64,000 bases of DNA from Physcomitrium patens. Lineage: Eukaryota; Streptophyta; Bryopsida; Funariales; Funariaceae. Below the pieces are notes generated by a model. That model worked only from the letters and a program-made list of their open reading frames with translations, had not been told where the DNA came from and did no database searches. How positions within the stretch are numbered: the first letter of the stretch is position 1; each line of letters opens with the position of its first letter. This document shows positions 23,978-35,589 of the stretch, one piece after another. Location of the stretch: contig NC_037254.1 in assembly GCF_000002425.4 (NCBI RefSeq), positions 19,338,880-19,402,879 on the forward strand, read 5' to 3'. The position numbers and the translations under genes were made by a program.

Positions 23978-24517
23978 TATCATAGATATATATACATATT
24001 CTAATAAACACTTATATAATTAGGTAGGAATAGATAAAAGTAGATAAAAGTAGATTAATTTCATAAGACCTTTTAGAAAAACTTCCTAGAAGCTTCATAG
24101 ATGCTACTTGACTTTACATGTATTTGTAATTGATTGATAGAATAGAAACTTGATCAACAAGTTAACCATGTATTGATAGCTTATAGAATAAGCTAAGTAT
24201 GTGATGTACCTATAAAAAACTTATCTTGCAAGTTAAGTTACGTGACTTACAAAGTCAACATATATTGGAGGTCTTATAGGACATCGCTACATAGTTCCTA
24301 GTTAAGAGTATATATGGAGGCAAGAGTGAAGCCTTCTTTACTCTTATCAATGTCTTTTTAGTCCTTATTCTTATTTCAAGTTTTTCTAGTCTTTTTATTT
24401 TTGGCAATAGCCATTCTAGTTTAATATTATATCACCTTTTGAGTGACTTTCTAGTTTTCTTCAATGACACAAGAGTGTATTTAGGATTTTCTTTCTTTGA
24501 GATTTATACCCTTGACA
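23978..24517 (+). repeat. 3' LTR of chromovirus B
   Basis: 540 bases ending CTTGACA. Directly followed by ATGAT, the second copy of the target duplication, and then by minus-strand integrase of C. Confidence 0.88.
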
Positions 24518-26499
24518 ATGATTCAAGAAGAGACACATAGAATACAGGATGAATTTTCATTGACTTTGGTAGATTTAATCAATATGCAACTAGATTGATT
24601 TATTCATAAATAGAAAAAGGTCTATGCTTGTAGTAGTCTAACTTATCACAAGGACAAGTAGTCTTGATATTACAATAAAGTAACCATACCTTGTCACGTA
24701 CATTGAATTATAGTTGTTTTTTTTTTATAAGCATCGAAGTTAATCTTTTGTCGTTCTTAAGCTTCTTTTAATTGTACCTTCATTATTGCATGTAGCTCTA
24801 ACAAATAATTTGCCAAATTTTCCACCACAAGATTATCAACTTTTAAAAAGTCAAAATGATCAAGTCATGGATGATAACCATAATTCGTAAAAAAAGATGT
24901 TTATTACATCTAAGTATGTATTATATTATTATAAGCAAACTCTGTCAATGGCAAGAGGATTCTTTAATCGTCTTGTTGATAATTAATAGTACACCTTAAG
25001 TATTGCTCCAAAACTTAGTTTATGTACTATATTTGTCCATCAATTTGAGGATGAAAGTCTAAAGAGAGTTCTATGTCTACTTTTAAAATCTTCAAAAGAG
25101 TTCTTCTAAATCTTGATACAAATTGAGTCTTTTTATCTTATATAATATCTTTTGGCAATCTATAATATCAATAGATATTGTCAAGAAAAAACTTGGTAGT
25201 TTTTTACTTGTGACAAATTTTGTATATGGTAGAAAATATACCATTTTAATAAAATAATCTATTATCACAAATATAGAATCTTATGAACTTGAGATTATAA
25301 GTTCCATAGTAAAATCTATAGAAACAAAAGACCATGGTTGTTTTGGAATAGGTAATAGCGAAAGAAGTCCATTAGATCAATGATGAGGAATTTTTGACCT
25401 TAAATAAATGTCACTTGATTGAACAAAGTCTTTTATAGCCTTTTATATTTGTAGCTACCAAAAAAAATTAAATATTAGTTCCAAAGTCTTGTTGTATCCA
25501 AAATATTATACTACTAGAAAGTTGCGATATGCTTAAAGAATACATAAATGTGCCTCTTCTTTTAGAACATATAGGAATCTTTTAAAATAAAATATATTAT
25601 TCTTAAACTTGAATTTTGAAGTATCATAAGACTTAGAAGAAGTATTCTTGATATCATAAATAAGAGAATCAATGGACATACTTGAATAAATTTATTTAAA
25701 AAAGTTGAATCAATAGTCAATGCTGATTTCACTACTCAAAGATGAAATTATTTTGGCTTCAATAAAATTGTCCTTTATTGATCAAAAGTTGCATCTTCTT
25801 TTGGTACAAGATAAGAATATCTAGAAAGAACATTAGATAAACTTTGTTGTTTTCTTGACCAATAAGTGATATTGAACTTGAATCTTGACAACGACATACT
25901 CCAACAAGCTTAACAACAATTCAAAACACATGCTGACATGAAATAGTCAAGGTTCTTCTAATTTATATATATGGTGATTAGATAAAAAATGTATTCTAGA
26001 TAATGAAATCAATGATTGCAAGAAGTTTTTGTTATTTTGGATCTCATAGTTAATCTCTACTCTTGAGAACTTTTTGGAATGGAAAGCTACTTAGTAGAAC
26101 TTATCATCTTTTCTTATTTGTGACAAAACAACACCTATACCAAAATTTGAAGCATGTGTTTATATTAAAAATATCTTGAAAAAGTCAATAGGATATAAGA
26201 TTGATACAAAAATAAATGCCAACTTCAAGGCTTTAAAAGATGCTTCAACTTCTTTGCTCCAATCAAGTTTGTCTTTGCATGTAAGACGTATAAGAGAAGC
26301 CTCAACTTGAAAAAAATTCTTGATGAAGATCCAATAGTAATTGGCAAAGTTTAAAAAATATTTCACATCTCTTACTATTCTTAGAATCTTTATGAGCATA
26401 AAATCTACCACTCTATGGAATTAGTACTACATAATAAGCTCAAGAGGTAGAATGGAAGAACTCCCAATTGTGAGATTGTTAAGTTAATTTAAATATAGG
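24518..26499 (-). pseudogene. Integrase to RT segment of chromovirus C
   Basis: The reverse complement aligns with about 21190-23170 of B. The best block is 26160-26411, reading ILRIVRDVKYFLNFANYY and then VEASFKALKLAF, the RT connection into RNase H. Integrase lies at about 25400-24700. The segment ends (in element sense) at VFHVSFLEP beside B, and resumes with YK at 18119. At its right end alignable RT sequence runs up to 26499, where RLG-b begins. Confidence 0.82.
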
Positions 26500-27038
26500 T
26501 GTTTATAGAATAGGTAAATAAACTTTGTAATAAGTTACTGGTTGGTTATTGAAAACCTTGAGAATTAGATTGATGGTTAGGTAGTTTAGTTGATAATAAT
26601 AGGTTGTTACTAGAATAAATGGTTAAGAATTCAAAGGGTCATAACCTTTGGAATCCGCTAGCCAACAGATCGACTTTTTAAAAAGATAAAGAGGTTGAGG
26701 AAAGTAAGCCAAAGGCCAGACTGTGAGAATCGTAAGCCGAGGTAAGTTTGGTGCTATCTCTTTGTTTTCTTTGCTTTTATTATTTTTTTGATGAAGAATT
26801 GTGATTGATGGAAGTATTATTGAATTGATAGTCATAGAATGGATTATGGATTGAATTAAGATGGAAGTAGTAAGCCTTGGTGTTTTATAGTTGATAATTG
26901 ATTTCAGATAGCTAGAGTACAGTTAATTGTGACACTAATAGATCCAATTCATATAACCAGTCTTTCTTTGTGTTTGATCCCACCTCTATTAGTTCAATTG
27001 TTTTAGTATATTGAAGCTTGAACACAACGAGAACAACA
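26500..27038 (+). repeat. 5' LTR of RLG-b
   Basis: 539 bases, TGTTTATAGAATAGG to ACAACA. Matches 32534-33095 throughout and, more distantly, the LTRs of RLG-a and RLG-c at both ends. Confidence 0.88.
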
Positions 27039-27041
27039 TTT

Positions 27042-27060
27042 TGGCACTACTACTAAGGAA
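27042..27060 (+). other. Primer binding site of RLG-b
   Basis: TGGCACTACTACTAAGGAA, at the same place as in RLG-a and RLG-c and similarly decayed from a tRNA-Asp-type site. Confidence 0.65.
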
Positions 27061-27445
27061 ATGATAACAATATGAAATGTTAGAAATTGATTGTATGGAA
27101 GATAGAATTATATGTTGAATGAAAACGTGAGAAGAACCATTTTTAGGATTACAAATATGTGAGTTATAATTCAAGGTAGTATTGATTTTGTAAAGAAAAA
27201 TAAAAGATTATGAGTAATAATCATGAAGAGGAGGATTATCAAAGATTTAATCGACAAGCAAAAGAAAGACAGGAGTGATTATGCATAAGAAATCTCCTAC
27301 GGGAATGACAAAAAGAAATTGTAAGTTCAAGTAAAACCAAAGAAAGAAAAATTACAATTCAAATAGCAAAGAGACCAATGATAACACCAATGGCCGCAAG
27401 AGTGCCAGAAGTACCAATCGCAGTACAAATGGAAGCAGTATGAGA
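27061..27445 (+). other. RLG-b leader
   Basis: Leader between primer site and gag. No gene is seen. It is shorter than in RLG-a, so part has been lost. Confidence 0.55.
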
Positions 27446-29519
27446 CCAAACTATAAGTGTGGCACCATTACCTACTTTTAGTGGTTGGTCGGGCTCTGAT
27501 CTCAATCACCATATATCTCAATTCTTGACAGCCTACGTGGCTAATAATGGTAGAATTGAAGACATTTGATTGAGATGGTTGTTAGCAACTTTAAAAAATA
27601 TAGCTTTTGAATGGTATATTCAATAACCAGTGGATAGATTTTCCAATTGGGAGGCTTTAAGGAATGCCTTCCTAACCCATTTTAGACCAATTGGATTTGA
27701 AGATCGACTTAGAGAAAGTTTTATGAATAGCAAGATGTTTGTGAGGGAATCTGTAGAATCCTATTATGGCCGGATCGTGGATATACTTCATAAATGGTCA
27801 AATAATCAAATGCCAGATGCGTTTATATTGTTGATATTAATCAATGGTTTGCATCCACCAGAATTAAAAATGTTTGTAAAAGAAGCTCGACCAGCTATGA
27901 TAGAGGCATCATTGTCACGAACAAAGGTATAAGAAGAATGTCATTATAGCCAATTGTTAACAGTAGAGGCCACAATGATTCGAAGTTCAAGAAGCCAACA
28001 AATACAATCGAGAAATGTGTCCATAGATAATTATCCACAAATGGCTGCCTCCGATATGAAGAATGTTATATTGCAACAACCAATTAATGCTACACCACTC
28101 TAAGCAATAGCGCCAATAATAATGACACCTTATTTTACATCGCCAACCTATCAATAACTGGAGTTGTTCACAAATACGATTGTTAAAGATCTAAATGAAG
28201 CCTTGTTATTAAATCTAACAAAGAAGATGGAAGAATTGGCCGTGAATTTGGCTAAAAACAAGGACAAACGACATAAGGCTTCTAATACGAGACATAATGT
28301 ATGGTGTAATAATTGTAAGGGACAAGGTCATTTTGATATGGAATGTCCATCACCTAGACAAACGGGTGTTCAATGTACATTTTGTGGAGGAAAGCACCCT
28401 ACCCAAAATTGCTGGCATTTACAAAGGCAACAATAATTTAGTAATCTGACCATGATCCCACCGACTCAGTGGGAAGTCAATGAAGTTCAAACGGAAAATA
28501 CGTATGGATGGAATGAAAATCGAACTAATCAAAAAAATAGAATATTCAATAACTTTCAAAGTTTCAATTTTAATCAGGGATCTACATCAAACCCTCAGAA
28601 CTATAGGAAGGAACAGCAGAGGTATCAGCAATATGCTCCACTTACGTCATCGAATCAAGTATCCTCCATACCAATGAGACAATGAAGATCATTTTCTAAT
28701 CCTATATAGAACAAACCTAGTAGGTATATACTAGTGGAGACATCCAATATGCCAAATGGAGGTGCAAGAAGACCACTACATTCCTACCGGTGCCAAAAAA
28801 TTAGTCATTACGCTAGTGAATGTCCCAATCCCAAAGCTAGTGATGATTATGGGCCAGTATGTATGAATTGCAAGCAATCGGGACATACTCATCAACAATG
28901 TAATGCTCTGTTCAATTTTAATAATCAAGATCAGTAGATCCAAAGCCAAGGAACAATGGAGGAGATAAATCAAGGTCCTCAAGATTCACTACTTCATTGG
29001 GTAGAAGTAGTCCAAGCTGTCTATATAAGAAGTCAACAAAAGAGAAAAGAACCATTTCAATATTTGGGTGATCCTAAAGCGAAGGGCCAATGTGATCCAA
29101 TTATGGGGACATCCAATCCAGGTCATGACATGGGTCCTTTGCTCAGTATAAGACTTGAATCAGTTGTGCACCATAATGAGGTACCGATTACAGAGGCTTC
29201 AGTTCTGTGTTGAGCTGTTCTGTTCTCTACATAGATTTGAAAAACGTCCTTTCCATTGAAAGATCCTCTCAAAGGTACGAATTCCAACAAAGCTCCGTCT
29301 ATTGTTCCAATTTCGAGTCTAGGGCGGAAGAATATCTTACCTCACGGAATTAAATTCAAACCAATGAAAAGGAAGAGAGCATTGGATATTACCTTACATA
29401 TGGAACCCTATGACATTTTGAAGGATCTGGATGCTATTCGACCTTCTATTTGTATGAAGTAACTTCTAGCAGTCGCACCAGAGTGTCATTCTACATTGAA
29501 TTCATCGTTAACACAACAT
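27446..29519 (+). pseudogene. gag of RLG-b
   Basis: Begins APLPTFSGWSGSDL (27463-27505), then the best-preserved stretch 27630-27932 (NWEALRNAFLTHFRPIGFED, ESYYGRIVDIL). At 28164-28436 lie two zinc knuckles, CNNCKGQGHFDMEC and CTFCGGKHPTQNC. At about 28780-28910 come two more modules, one ending HYASEC and CMNCKQSGHTHQQC. Four knuckle-like modules are more than the one or two usual in plant Gypsy gag. The tail 28956-29462 matches 2988-3548 of RLG-a. Stops between blocks make it inactive. Confidence 0.82.
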
Positions 29520-30445
29520 AGGAAACGTAATAAGAAAGTTTGTGAAGTCAGTTTGAACCCTGATCCAGGTACATCAACCATCAATGTTTTGATTAACGGT
29601 ATTATGATCTCAGGTGTTCAGGTAGATGGTGGTTCCAGCATCAATCTAATGAACACTAATACAATGGATGCTTTAGATTTGAAACATTTAGTATCCACAA
29701 TATTGGTGTTAAAGATGGCAGATCATAGTCGGCTTAAACCAATGGATATTTTACGGAGTGCTCAGAATATAATTACTAGTATTACGTATGAAATTGATTA
29801 CATTGTCTTTCGGTTACAATGTTCGACTTTATCGTATCCAATTTTATTGGGGTAATAGTAGTTGTATCAAGCTAAAGCTCGAAACAATTGAGGTCGGGAT
29901 ACTTTGACAATTGGTAAGGGTAGAGATAAAATGGTGTTACAAATGTACCCAGTACACTATCACAAAGACTCTCAATTGAATGCATCTAAATTGACATAGG
30001 ACGATGAGCTTAGAGCCGATGTTGACATAGTAGCACTGATTATGGAGGCATCTGTGGAAGCAGAACAACACTCTAGAGTAGTGTACCAATGTGGCGGTCC
30101 AGGAAAATACTTGATATACTCAACAAATTTGGAAATCTCTGCTAAAGTTAGTATTGATTGAATGACCAAGTATAATGTATACTATGTGAGTACCCTAGAC
30201 ATAGAATTTAGTACTACGTACATGTCAAACTTACCGGCTGATTTTAAACCAGTGCGGGGGTTCAAACCAAATATTGCCACTGTACTTTTATGTCAAACTA
30301 TCAATTTGGCAACCACAACAGAGCCTCGAAAAATTAAGGTATATAAAGGTATTAAGGAACAAGAGTTAATGTGTTGAAAAAAAAATTTCTTGCATCATAA
30401 ATCAGCTTTTGCTTGGACTTATGTGGATCTAAAAGGTATCCCCGC
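29520..30445 (+). pseudogene. Protease and linker of RLG-b
   Basis: The frame 29496-29855 includes VQVDGGSSINLMN, the D-G-G active-site region also seen in RLG-a, and ends SYPILLG where a stop replaces the next codon. A linker frame (30162-30377) follows, aligned with 4189-4400 of RLG-a. The linker is cut at 30445 by insert Z and resumes at 31743. Confidence 0.75.
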
Positions 30446-31742
30446 TGTCGTGTTGTAACACGAGTATACAGTGAAAATAAAAAGAAAGGGGAATTTTATT
30501 AATATTCAGTTACCTCGAATATTGGGAGCATCAACCAACTCCAGTACAAATACTGAGTGGTCAAGTTCAGTCACTCCGTTACAGTCAGCCGAGGCATACT
30601 GAAATGCTCCGTTCGATTCCAATAACGGGAGTCAGCAAGAAGAGAAGGACCAATTCACACGACGGGTTCGAGGAGCCCATTGGATCCAATTTCGATAATC
30701 CAATCCGGGTCCTCTTATCCAATATGAGACCTGAATTGGCTGATCAACCCAATGCAGTCTAATTACGGGAAATCCAGGTCTTACTACGGGTCTTAGCCAA
30801 TCTGACGTGAGGACCAATTTGACCCAATTACGGGAACATCCAGGTTACTACGGGCATCTTTTCCAATATAGGACCTGAATTGATCGGGCGACTCAATGTG
30901 GTCCCGATTACGGGGTTCGATTCTGTTTCAGGCTGTCCTGTTCTCTGTGCCGTATCAGGGAACGTTGTTTTCGGTAAATAGATTTCTTAAAGGTAAAAAC
31001 GGAGGAGAAAGCTTGACGGCGAGAGCCAATTTCGGATCTAAGCTTGAGGTGGGAGCCAATTCCGGATCTAAGACGGAAGATTGAAGATATTCAGAGGATG
31101 AGGTTAGGGGGGAATCGGGGGGGAGCTAGTTTTCAAGCTTTTGCAAGGTTACCAGTTTGGTTTTCATTGGAGGTTTTTGAAGATCAAGGGAATTAGAGAG
31201 AGGAGCTTCATGCTTCGGGTCGGGGAAGGAAAGACATAGAATTTGGATTTTTCTTCTTCGTAGAGTTTTGGGAAGACTGAGGCAATCGCTGCTGAAGTCA
31301 GTGTTGTAATGGTGAATCGGGATTTTTAAATGAAGTGGGTTTGAATACTCTTGACTGTTTTGTAAAATCGAGTTACGTCTGTGATTGAAGGATTAAAGGG
31401 GTGTCTATAGGATTGAGTATGCGGAGTGAATGAAATTTATTCAGTTAATCTAACAGGACAGTCAGTGGATACAAGATCGTAAGTACAAAGGGGTATTGAA
31501 GATTAACAGTTTGGGTTGTTCGGGGTTCTCTGTAACGTCTAGAGACCTATCGGCTGGGACAAAAAAAAGACTTCGACAAGCAGTCGAAGAGCATCCGTAT
31601 AGATTTACGGTACATTGTTGCAGTCGTTTATATTCAAGCAGTCAAAAACTGATAGACTGCTTGGCTATCGGCGAATCTCCATACTACCTTCTACAGCCAA
31701 ACGCCTGGCGCGTTCTCGAGCAGGAAAGCACGTAATACGACA
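30446..31742 (+). mobile_element. Solo-LTR-like insert Z (1297 bp, CpG-rich)
   Basis: Begins TGTCGTGTT and ends AATACGACA, so the ends are TG/CA with a short inverted repeat. It is flanked by CCGC at 30442-30445 and 31743-31746 (CCGCT if the boundary shifts one base). Without it RLG-b aligns continuously with RLG-a around 4460-4500. There is no pol, so a solo LTR is the simplest reading. It is GC-richer than its host and keeps many CpG, so it is young. Positions about 30640-31030 are homologous to the internal gag region of its host family (see findings). Confidence 0.75.
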
Positions 31743-32020
31743 CCGCTGAAGTTTGTGAGTATTGTATCATTTTAGAGGAAAATGCTGAACCATTACGGCA
31801 GAGGCAACATCGCCTTAATTCCAAATATTTCCTCATAGTGAAGGAAGAATTGGACAAGCTTCTTACAGTTGGTTTTATTTACCCAGTACTGAATAGTGAG
31901 TGGGTTTCTTCAATCGTGATAGTACCAAAAAAGAATGGAAAAATCCAAATTTGTCAGCATTTTCGAAATTTAATACAGCCACCAAAAAAGATTACTTTCC
32001 ATTACCTTACACTTACAATA
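31743..32020 (+). pseudogene. RT N-terminal fragment of RLG-b
   Basis: Continues the linker after Z, then reads EELDKLLTVGFIYPV and SIVIVPKKNGKIQICQHF, the fingers of reverse transcriptase. The frame stops at about 32021, where the first internal deletion begins. No palm domain is left. Confidence 0.85.
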
Positions 32021-32458
32021 TAGGTAACATGTTGTCATTATCATCAGGTAGTAAAAGAATAGGAGTGTGGCACTAGTTAAAGTCATTCTGTGGTATTATT
32101 TTAGATTGGCTAGAGTGCCATTTTCTTATATTTCTTGTGTTTTTGAGAGTAGTAGTTCCAGTTAAGAGTTAATAGTGAAGAGCCAGTCACAAGTGTTAAT
32201 TGAAGATGTTCCAAAATGAATGAGTCAGCATCAGTAACAATTGAAACTTCAAGATGTCCAGATCTTGAACTAGAGGCTAAAGTCCGTAAATTGGGAGAGT
32301 ATAATGAAGATCTCTCAAACCAGTTGAAAAAGGAGTCGATCGACAAACTGGAGGAGGAGGAAGAAGATTTGCAATTAGAACCAGATTCGATAGAACGCAC
32401 ATTCGATAATGCAATAAATGATCAATTAAGTGGGTCACAAGAAATAGTACCTTTGTAG
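32021..32458 (+). pseudogene. Tail of post-pol ORF in RLG-b
   Basis: About 32045-32168 aligns with the pol-ORF spacer of RLG-a (7290-7410). From 32170 it matches the last 270 bases of the post-pol ORF: LELEAKVRKLGEYNEDL, then an acidic EEEEEDLQLEPDSIE stretch, ending at 32458 (counterpart of 8850-9131). The open frame 32216-32458 is undamaged. Confidence 0.75.
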
Positions 32459-32533
32459 AGTTTTGTTAAGTAGTTTTTAGATAAGTAAAAATTGTGTGTT
32501 TGCAAGGGCGCTGCATAGATAAGTGTGGGGCTA

Positions 32534-33095
32534 TGTAGAATAGTTAAATAAACTTTGTAATAAGTTACTAGTTGGCTATTGATAACCTTGAGAATTAGAC
32601 TAATGGTTAGGCAGTTTAGTTGGTAACAATAGGTTGTTAGAGGAATAAATGGTTAAGAATTCAAAGAGTCATAACCTTTGGAATCCATTGGCCAACGGAT
32701 CATCTTTTTGGTAAGATAAAGAGGATGAGGAAAGTAAGCGGAGGGCCAGACTATGAGAGTCGTAAGTCGAGAGCCAGACTGTAAGAATCGTAAGCTGAAA
32801 TAAGCTTGATGCTACTTCTTTGTTTTCTTTGCTTTTATTATTTTTTGATGAAGAATTGTGATTGATGGAAGTTTTATTGAATTGATAGTGATAGAATGGA
32901 TTATGGGTTGAATTAAGATGGAAGTAGTAAGCCTTGGTATTTTTTAGCTAATAATTGATTTCAAATAGCTAGAGTACAGTCAATTGTGATACTAACAGAT
33001 CCAATTCATGTAACCAGTCTTTTTCCATGTTTGAACCCACCTCTATTAGTTCAATTCTTTTAGTATATTGAAACTTGAACACAATGAGAACAACA
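32534..33095 (+). repeat. 3' LTR of RLG-b
   Basis: 562 bases, TGTAGAATAG to ACAACA, preceded by a purine-rich GTGTGGGGCTA. It contains a short tandem duplication absent from the 5' LTR: the motif GCCAGACT(A/G)T..GTCGTAAG occurs twice at 32744-32797. Confidence 0.88.
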
Positions 33096-33504
33096 ATATT
33101 TTTAATTCAATTAAAATTAATGCCTTCCAAGCAATGGTTACTAATATTAAATTAAAATATTATATAAAATTTACTATGTAAAATGATAAAAAAAATTAAT
33201 TAAATTATTATTATTATTAATTTATAATAAAAATAAAACTTAAGTTTAAGTTAAAATTAAAAGTTAAATTTAAAAGTTAAAATTTTAATTTTAATTTTAA
33301 TAGTTAAAGTTAAAAATTAAATTTAAAAGTTTAAGTTAAAAATTAAAATTTAAGTTAAAATTTAAAAATTAAAATTAAAATTTAAAATTTAAAAATTAAA
33401 TTTAAAAGTTAAAGTGAAAATATTAAAAGTTGAAAGTTAAAACTTAAAATTTATTATCCAAAAGTCAAAATGTTGAGATTACGAGTCACTATGAAAATAA
33501 AAGT
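33096..33504. other. AT-rich Y-like fragment at deletion junction
   Basis: Low-complexity TTAAAATTAAAAGTTAAA-type sequence. Its left end (GCCTTCCAAG at 33123) and right end (GTTGAGATTACGAG at 33472) resemble 34891 and 35333 in block Y, so it is probably a decayed piece of the same repeat. It sits where C's gag-RT and the start of RLG-c's 5' LTR should be, which suggests a deletion. Confidence 0.45.
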
Positions 33505-33821
33505 AAAAATTCCAATGATTGGATTATGGAATGTTTTATGCAGTCTTTTAAGATAGTGTAGTATAACCTATTATTGTTATAAGTTTGGAGAGAAGAGGAG
33601 AGGAGACAGTAGATACATAAGATAGAATTATCAATTGCAATATTTTCTTTGATAGAATGTAGAAGACATATAGTATTCTTAGATGTTTTAGTTGATCAAG
33701 AGGTAGTTAATTGTGTGACCCTAACGTAAAAACTCATGTAGATAGTCTTTCCATGTGTTTGAATTTTCCTATATAGGTTTATTTTGATTAAATTAGTCTA
33801 GAGTAAGTAAAATGACAATCA
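33505..33821 (+). repeat. 5' LTR of RLG-c (truncated)
   Basis: Matches only the last 315 or so bases of the 3' LTR (from about 47940). The first 500 bases are missing and replaced by AT-rich DNA. Ends GACAATCA as in the 3' copy. Confidence 0.85.
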
Positions 33822-33827
33822 CATTTT

Positions 33828-33846
33828 TGGCACTACTGCCAAAAAA
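33828..33846 (+). other. Primer binding site of RLG-c
   Basis: TGGCACTACTGCCAAAAAA follows the LTR and aligns with the sites in RLG-a and RLG-b. Confidence 0.65.
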
Positions 33847-34684
33847 TTGAAAATAGTATTGAGCATTAGGAATTAATTACCAAACGTGTGGTTGTGGATG
33901 TTACACGAAGAGGTTACAAAATTGATGGTAATTCAAAAGTGAAGCCAAATATGTAATTAAATTGGAGATGGAAAGTAATTTTAATATTATATGATGAAAG
34001 ATTATAGTTAATAAGAATGAGAACATTGTACTAAGAAAAACATGTCAGTTGAAAGGAAGATAAGAGCGAGCGCAAGTAAGAAATTTATTACAGGATGAGC
34101 AAGAATGTAATTTAAAAAAGAAGCATTGATAGAATTGGATTAAACCATGGTTGCATTCCTATCGACATATCCGACTATACTAAAAACCTTACAAATTATT
34201 AATATTTTAGTCATATATATTGTTAAGAAAACTACTAAGAGCATTCATTGAAAATTTTAGAAATAATCTAGCATATTTCTTGAACCCATTAATTGAAAGT
34301 GAAGGAGGCATAGAAAGATTGGATACTCCATTGGATACTTTTTCAATAGCAGGTTAGCCAATTCTAGCAAGACTGGTTCTTTACAATGGCATAAATTTCT
34401 TGTCAATAAATGCCAATTTGGTGTATTTTAATATCCATCATTTTTACCTCTAATTCAATCAAAATAATTATTTGTGGATAATAATAGTAAATTGAGGAGG
34501 CCTAAAAGTCTAAAAAAGATAATTGACGAAGGCAGTATTTATTTTAATAAGAAATTAAGTGAAACATTGTCATCATTAATGGCAATGGAAGATCCAACAG
34601 TTTCAATTACGATCCAAATAGGTGCGGTGGGTGATTGCATAACTAGTATAGCTCTATTATTTACTTTTAGAGGGTTGCCAAGTA
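33847..34684 (+). pseudogene. Leader and gag start of RLG-c
   Basis: The leader aligns with 741-1450 of RLG-a. The gag start (SIALLFTFRGLPS, 34641-34683) corresponds to SVAPLPTFRGFSG at 1470-1508 and is cut there by block Y. The 82-codon frame at 34474-34722 runs out of gag into Y, so its last third is not gag. Confidence 0.7.
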
Positions 34685-35589
34685 TGAGTGGATTTTTCTC
34701 CCCTCTCTTAAATTTGATTTAATCAGATCATGACTTATGTCACAGCTCAATACTAATTAATATAAAGATGCAAATCATCTACGAGATAGGAAAATCAAAA
34801 TGAGGTAATAATCAAGATTAATCCAATAACACAACAAGTTAGTTACATTTTTTATGATTTAATTTTTAGCACTTGTAGTTCATTTAGTTAAGTGCCTTCC
34901 AAGACTTATTCTATCAAACTCAAACTCTAAAAATTATGAAGTAGAATAAAATAAAATAAAATAAAATGAATACCATGTTAGAGTCCTAATCTAAGGCTTT
35001 CTAAGGTAGTATTAATCATGTAAATCGGAATTCTATATAAGAAGTTATCTACAAATGAAGTTTTTATGACAAAACTTCATCTAGAATTAAAAATTCAGTA
35101 ATAAAGAGCCTCAAATATTTAAGTTCAGTACTAACATGATGTTAAGATTTTTTTAAGATAAAAGATGAAAGTTGGAAGATTAAAAAATTAAAGTAAATAA
35201 AATAAAATAAAATAAATAAATTAAAATTTAAGTAAGAATTAATGATTAAAAATTAAATAAAAGTTTAAAAGTAATAAAAATAAAAGTTGAAGGTTAAAAT
35301 TTAAAGTTGAAGGTTAAAATTTAAAATTAAAAGGTTGAGGTTATAAGAAATAGGAAAAAATTCAAAGATTAGATTAATTTTTATTTATTTATTTATTTAT
35401 TTATTTCTATTTTATCCTTAAAAGTAAGAATGGAGGAAAAGATAAGAATTTAAGATTAATTTCTAAGTGAGATAAAAGTTCTTTGAAATTATTAAATAAC
35501 ATTAATTGATGGTAATAAGACAAATGAGTGATAATATAGTAATTTAGGTTCTAAGGGATGTGATTAGAGGGTGATTAGAGAAGAAAAAA

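Larger units (their letters stand above)
18120..24517 (+). mobile_element. Chromovirus B, full length but degenerate
   Basis: It has two 540-base LTRs and gag, protease, RT, RNase H, integrase and chromodomain in that order. The LTRs begin TGTCA and end TGACA. The flanks are ATGGT (18115-18119) and ATGAT (24518-24522), a duplication with one transition. It is inserted in the opposite orientation into C, a member of the same family. By eye the LTRs are about 84-85% identical, so it is an old copy. All ORFs carry many stops and frameshifts. Confidence 0.88.
26500..33095 (+). mobile_element. Ty3/Gypsy element RLG-b, deletion derivative
   Basis: Same family as RLG-a: LTRs, primer site, gag, protease and the start of RT, then only the tail of the post-pol ORF. 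Two internal deletions remove most of RT, RNase H and integrase (RLG-a positions about 4740-7285) and most of the post-pol ORF (about 7410-8845). It also carries insert Z at 30446-31742. The left flank is C's RT; the right flank is AT-rich Y-like DNA, so I find no matching duplication. It could not integrate on its own. Confidence 0.88.

Noticed and set aside
18120-24517. Endogenous pararetrovirus (caulimovirus) as an alternative for the RT-bearing elements
   Set aside because: LTRs, target duplications, integrase and chromodomain are present; pararetroviruses lack them, and no movement-protein-like ORF is seen.
26495-33100. Target-site duplication for RLG-b
   Set aside because: The flanks ATAGG and ATATT do not match and the right flank is not C sequence, so I claim none.
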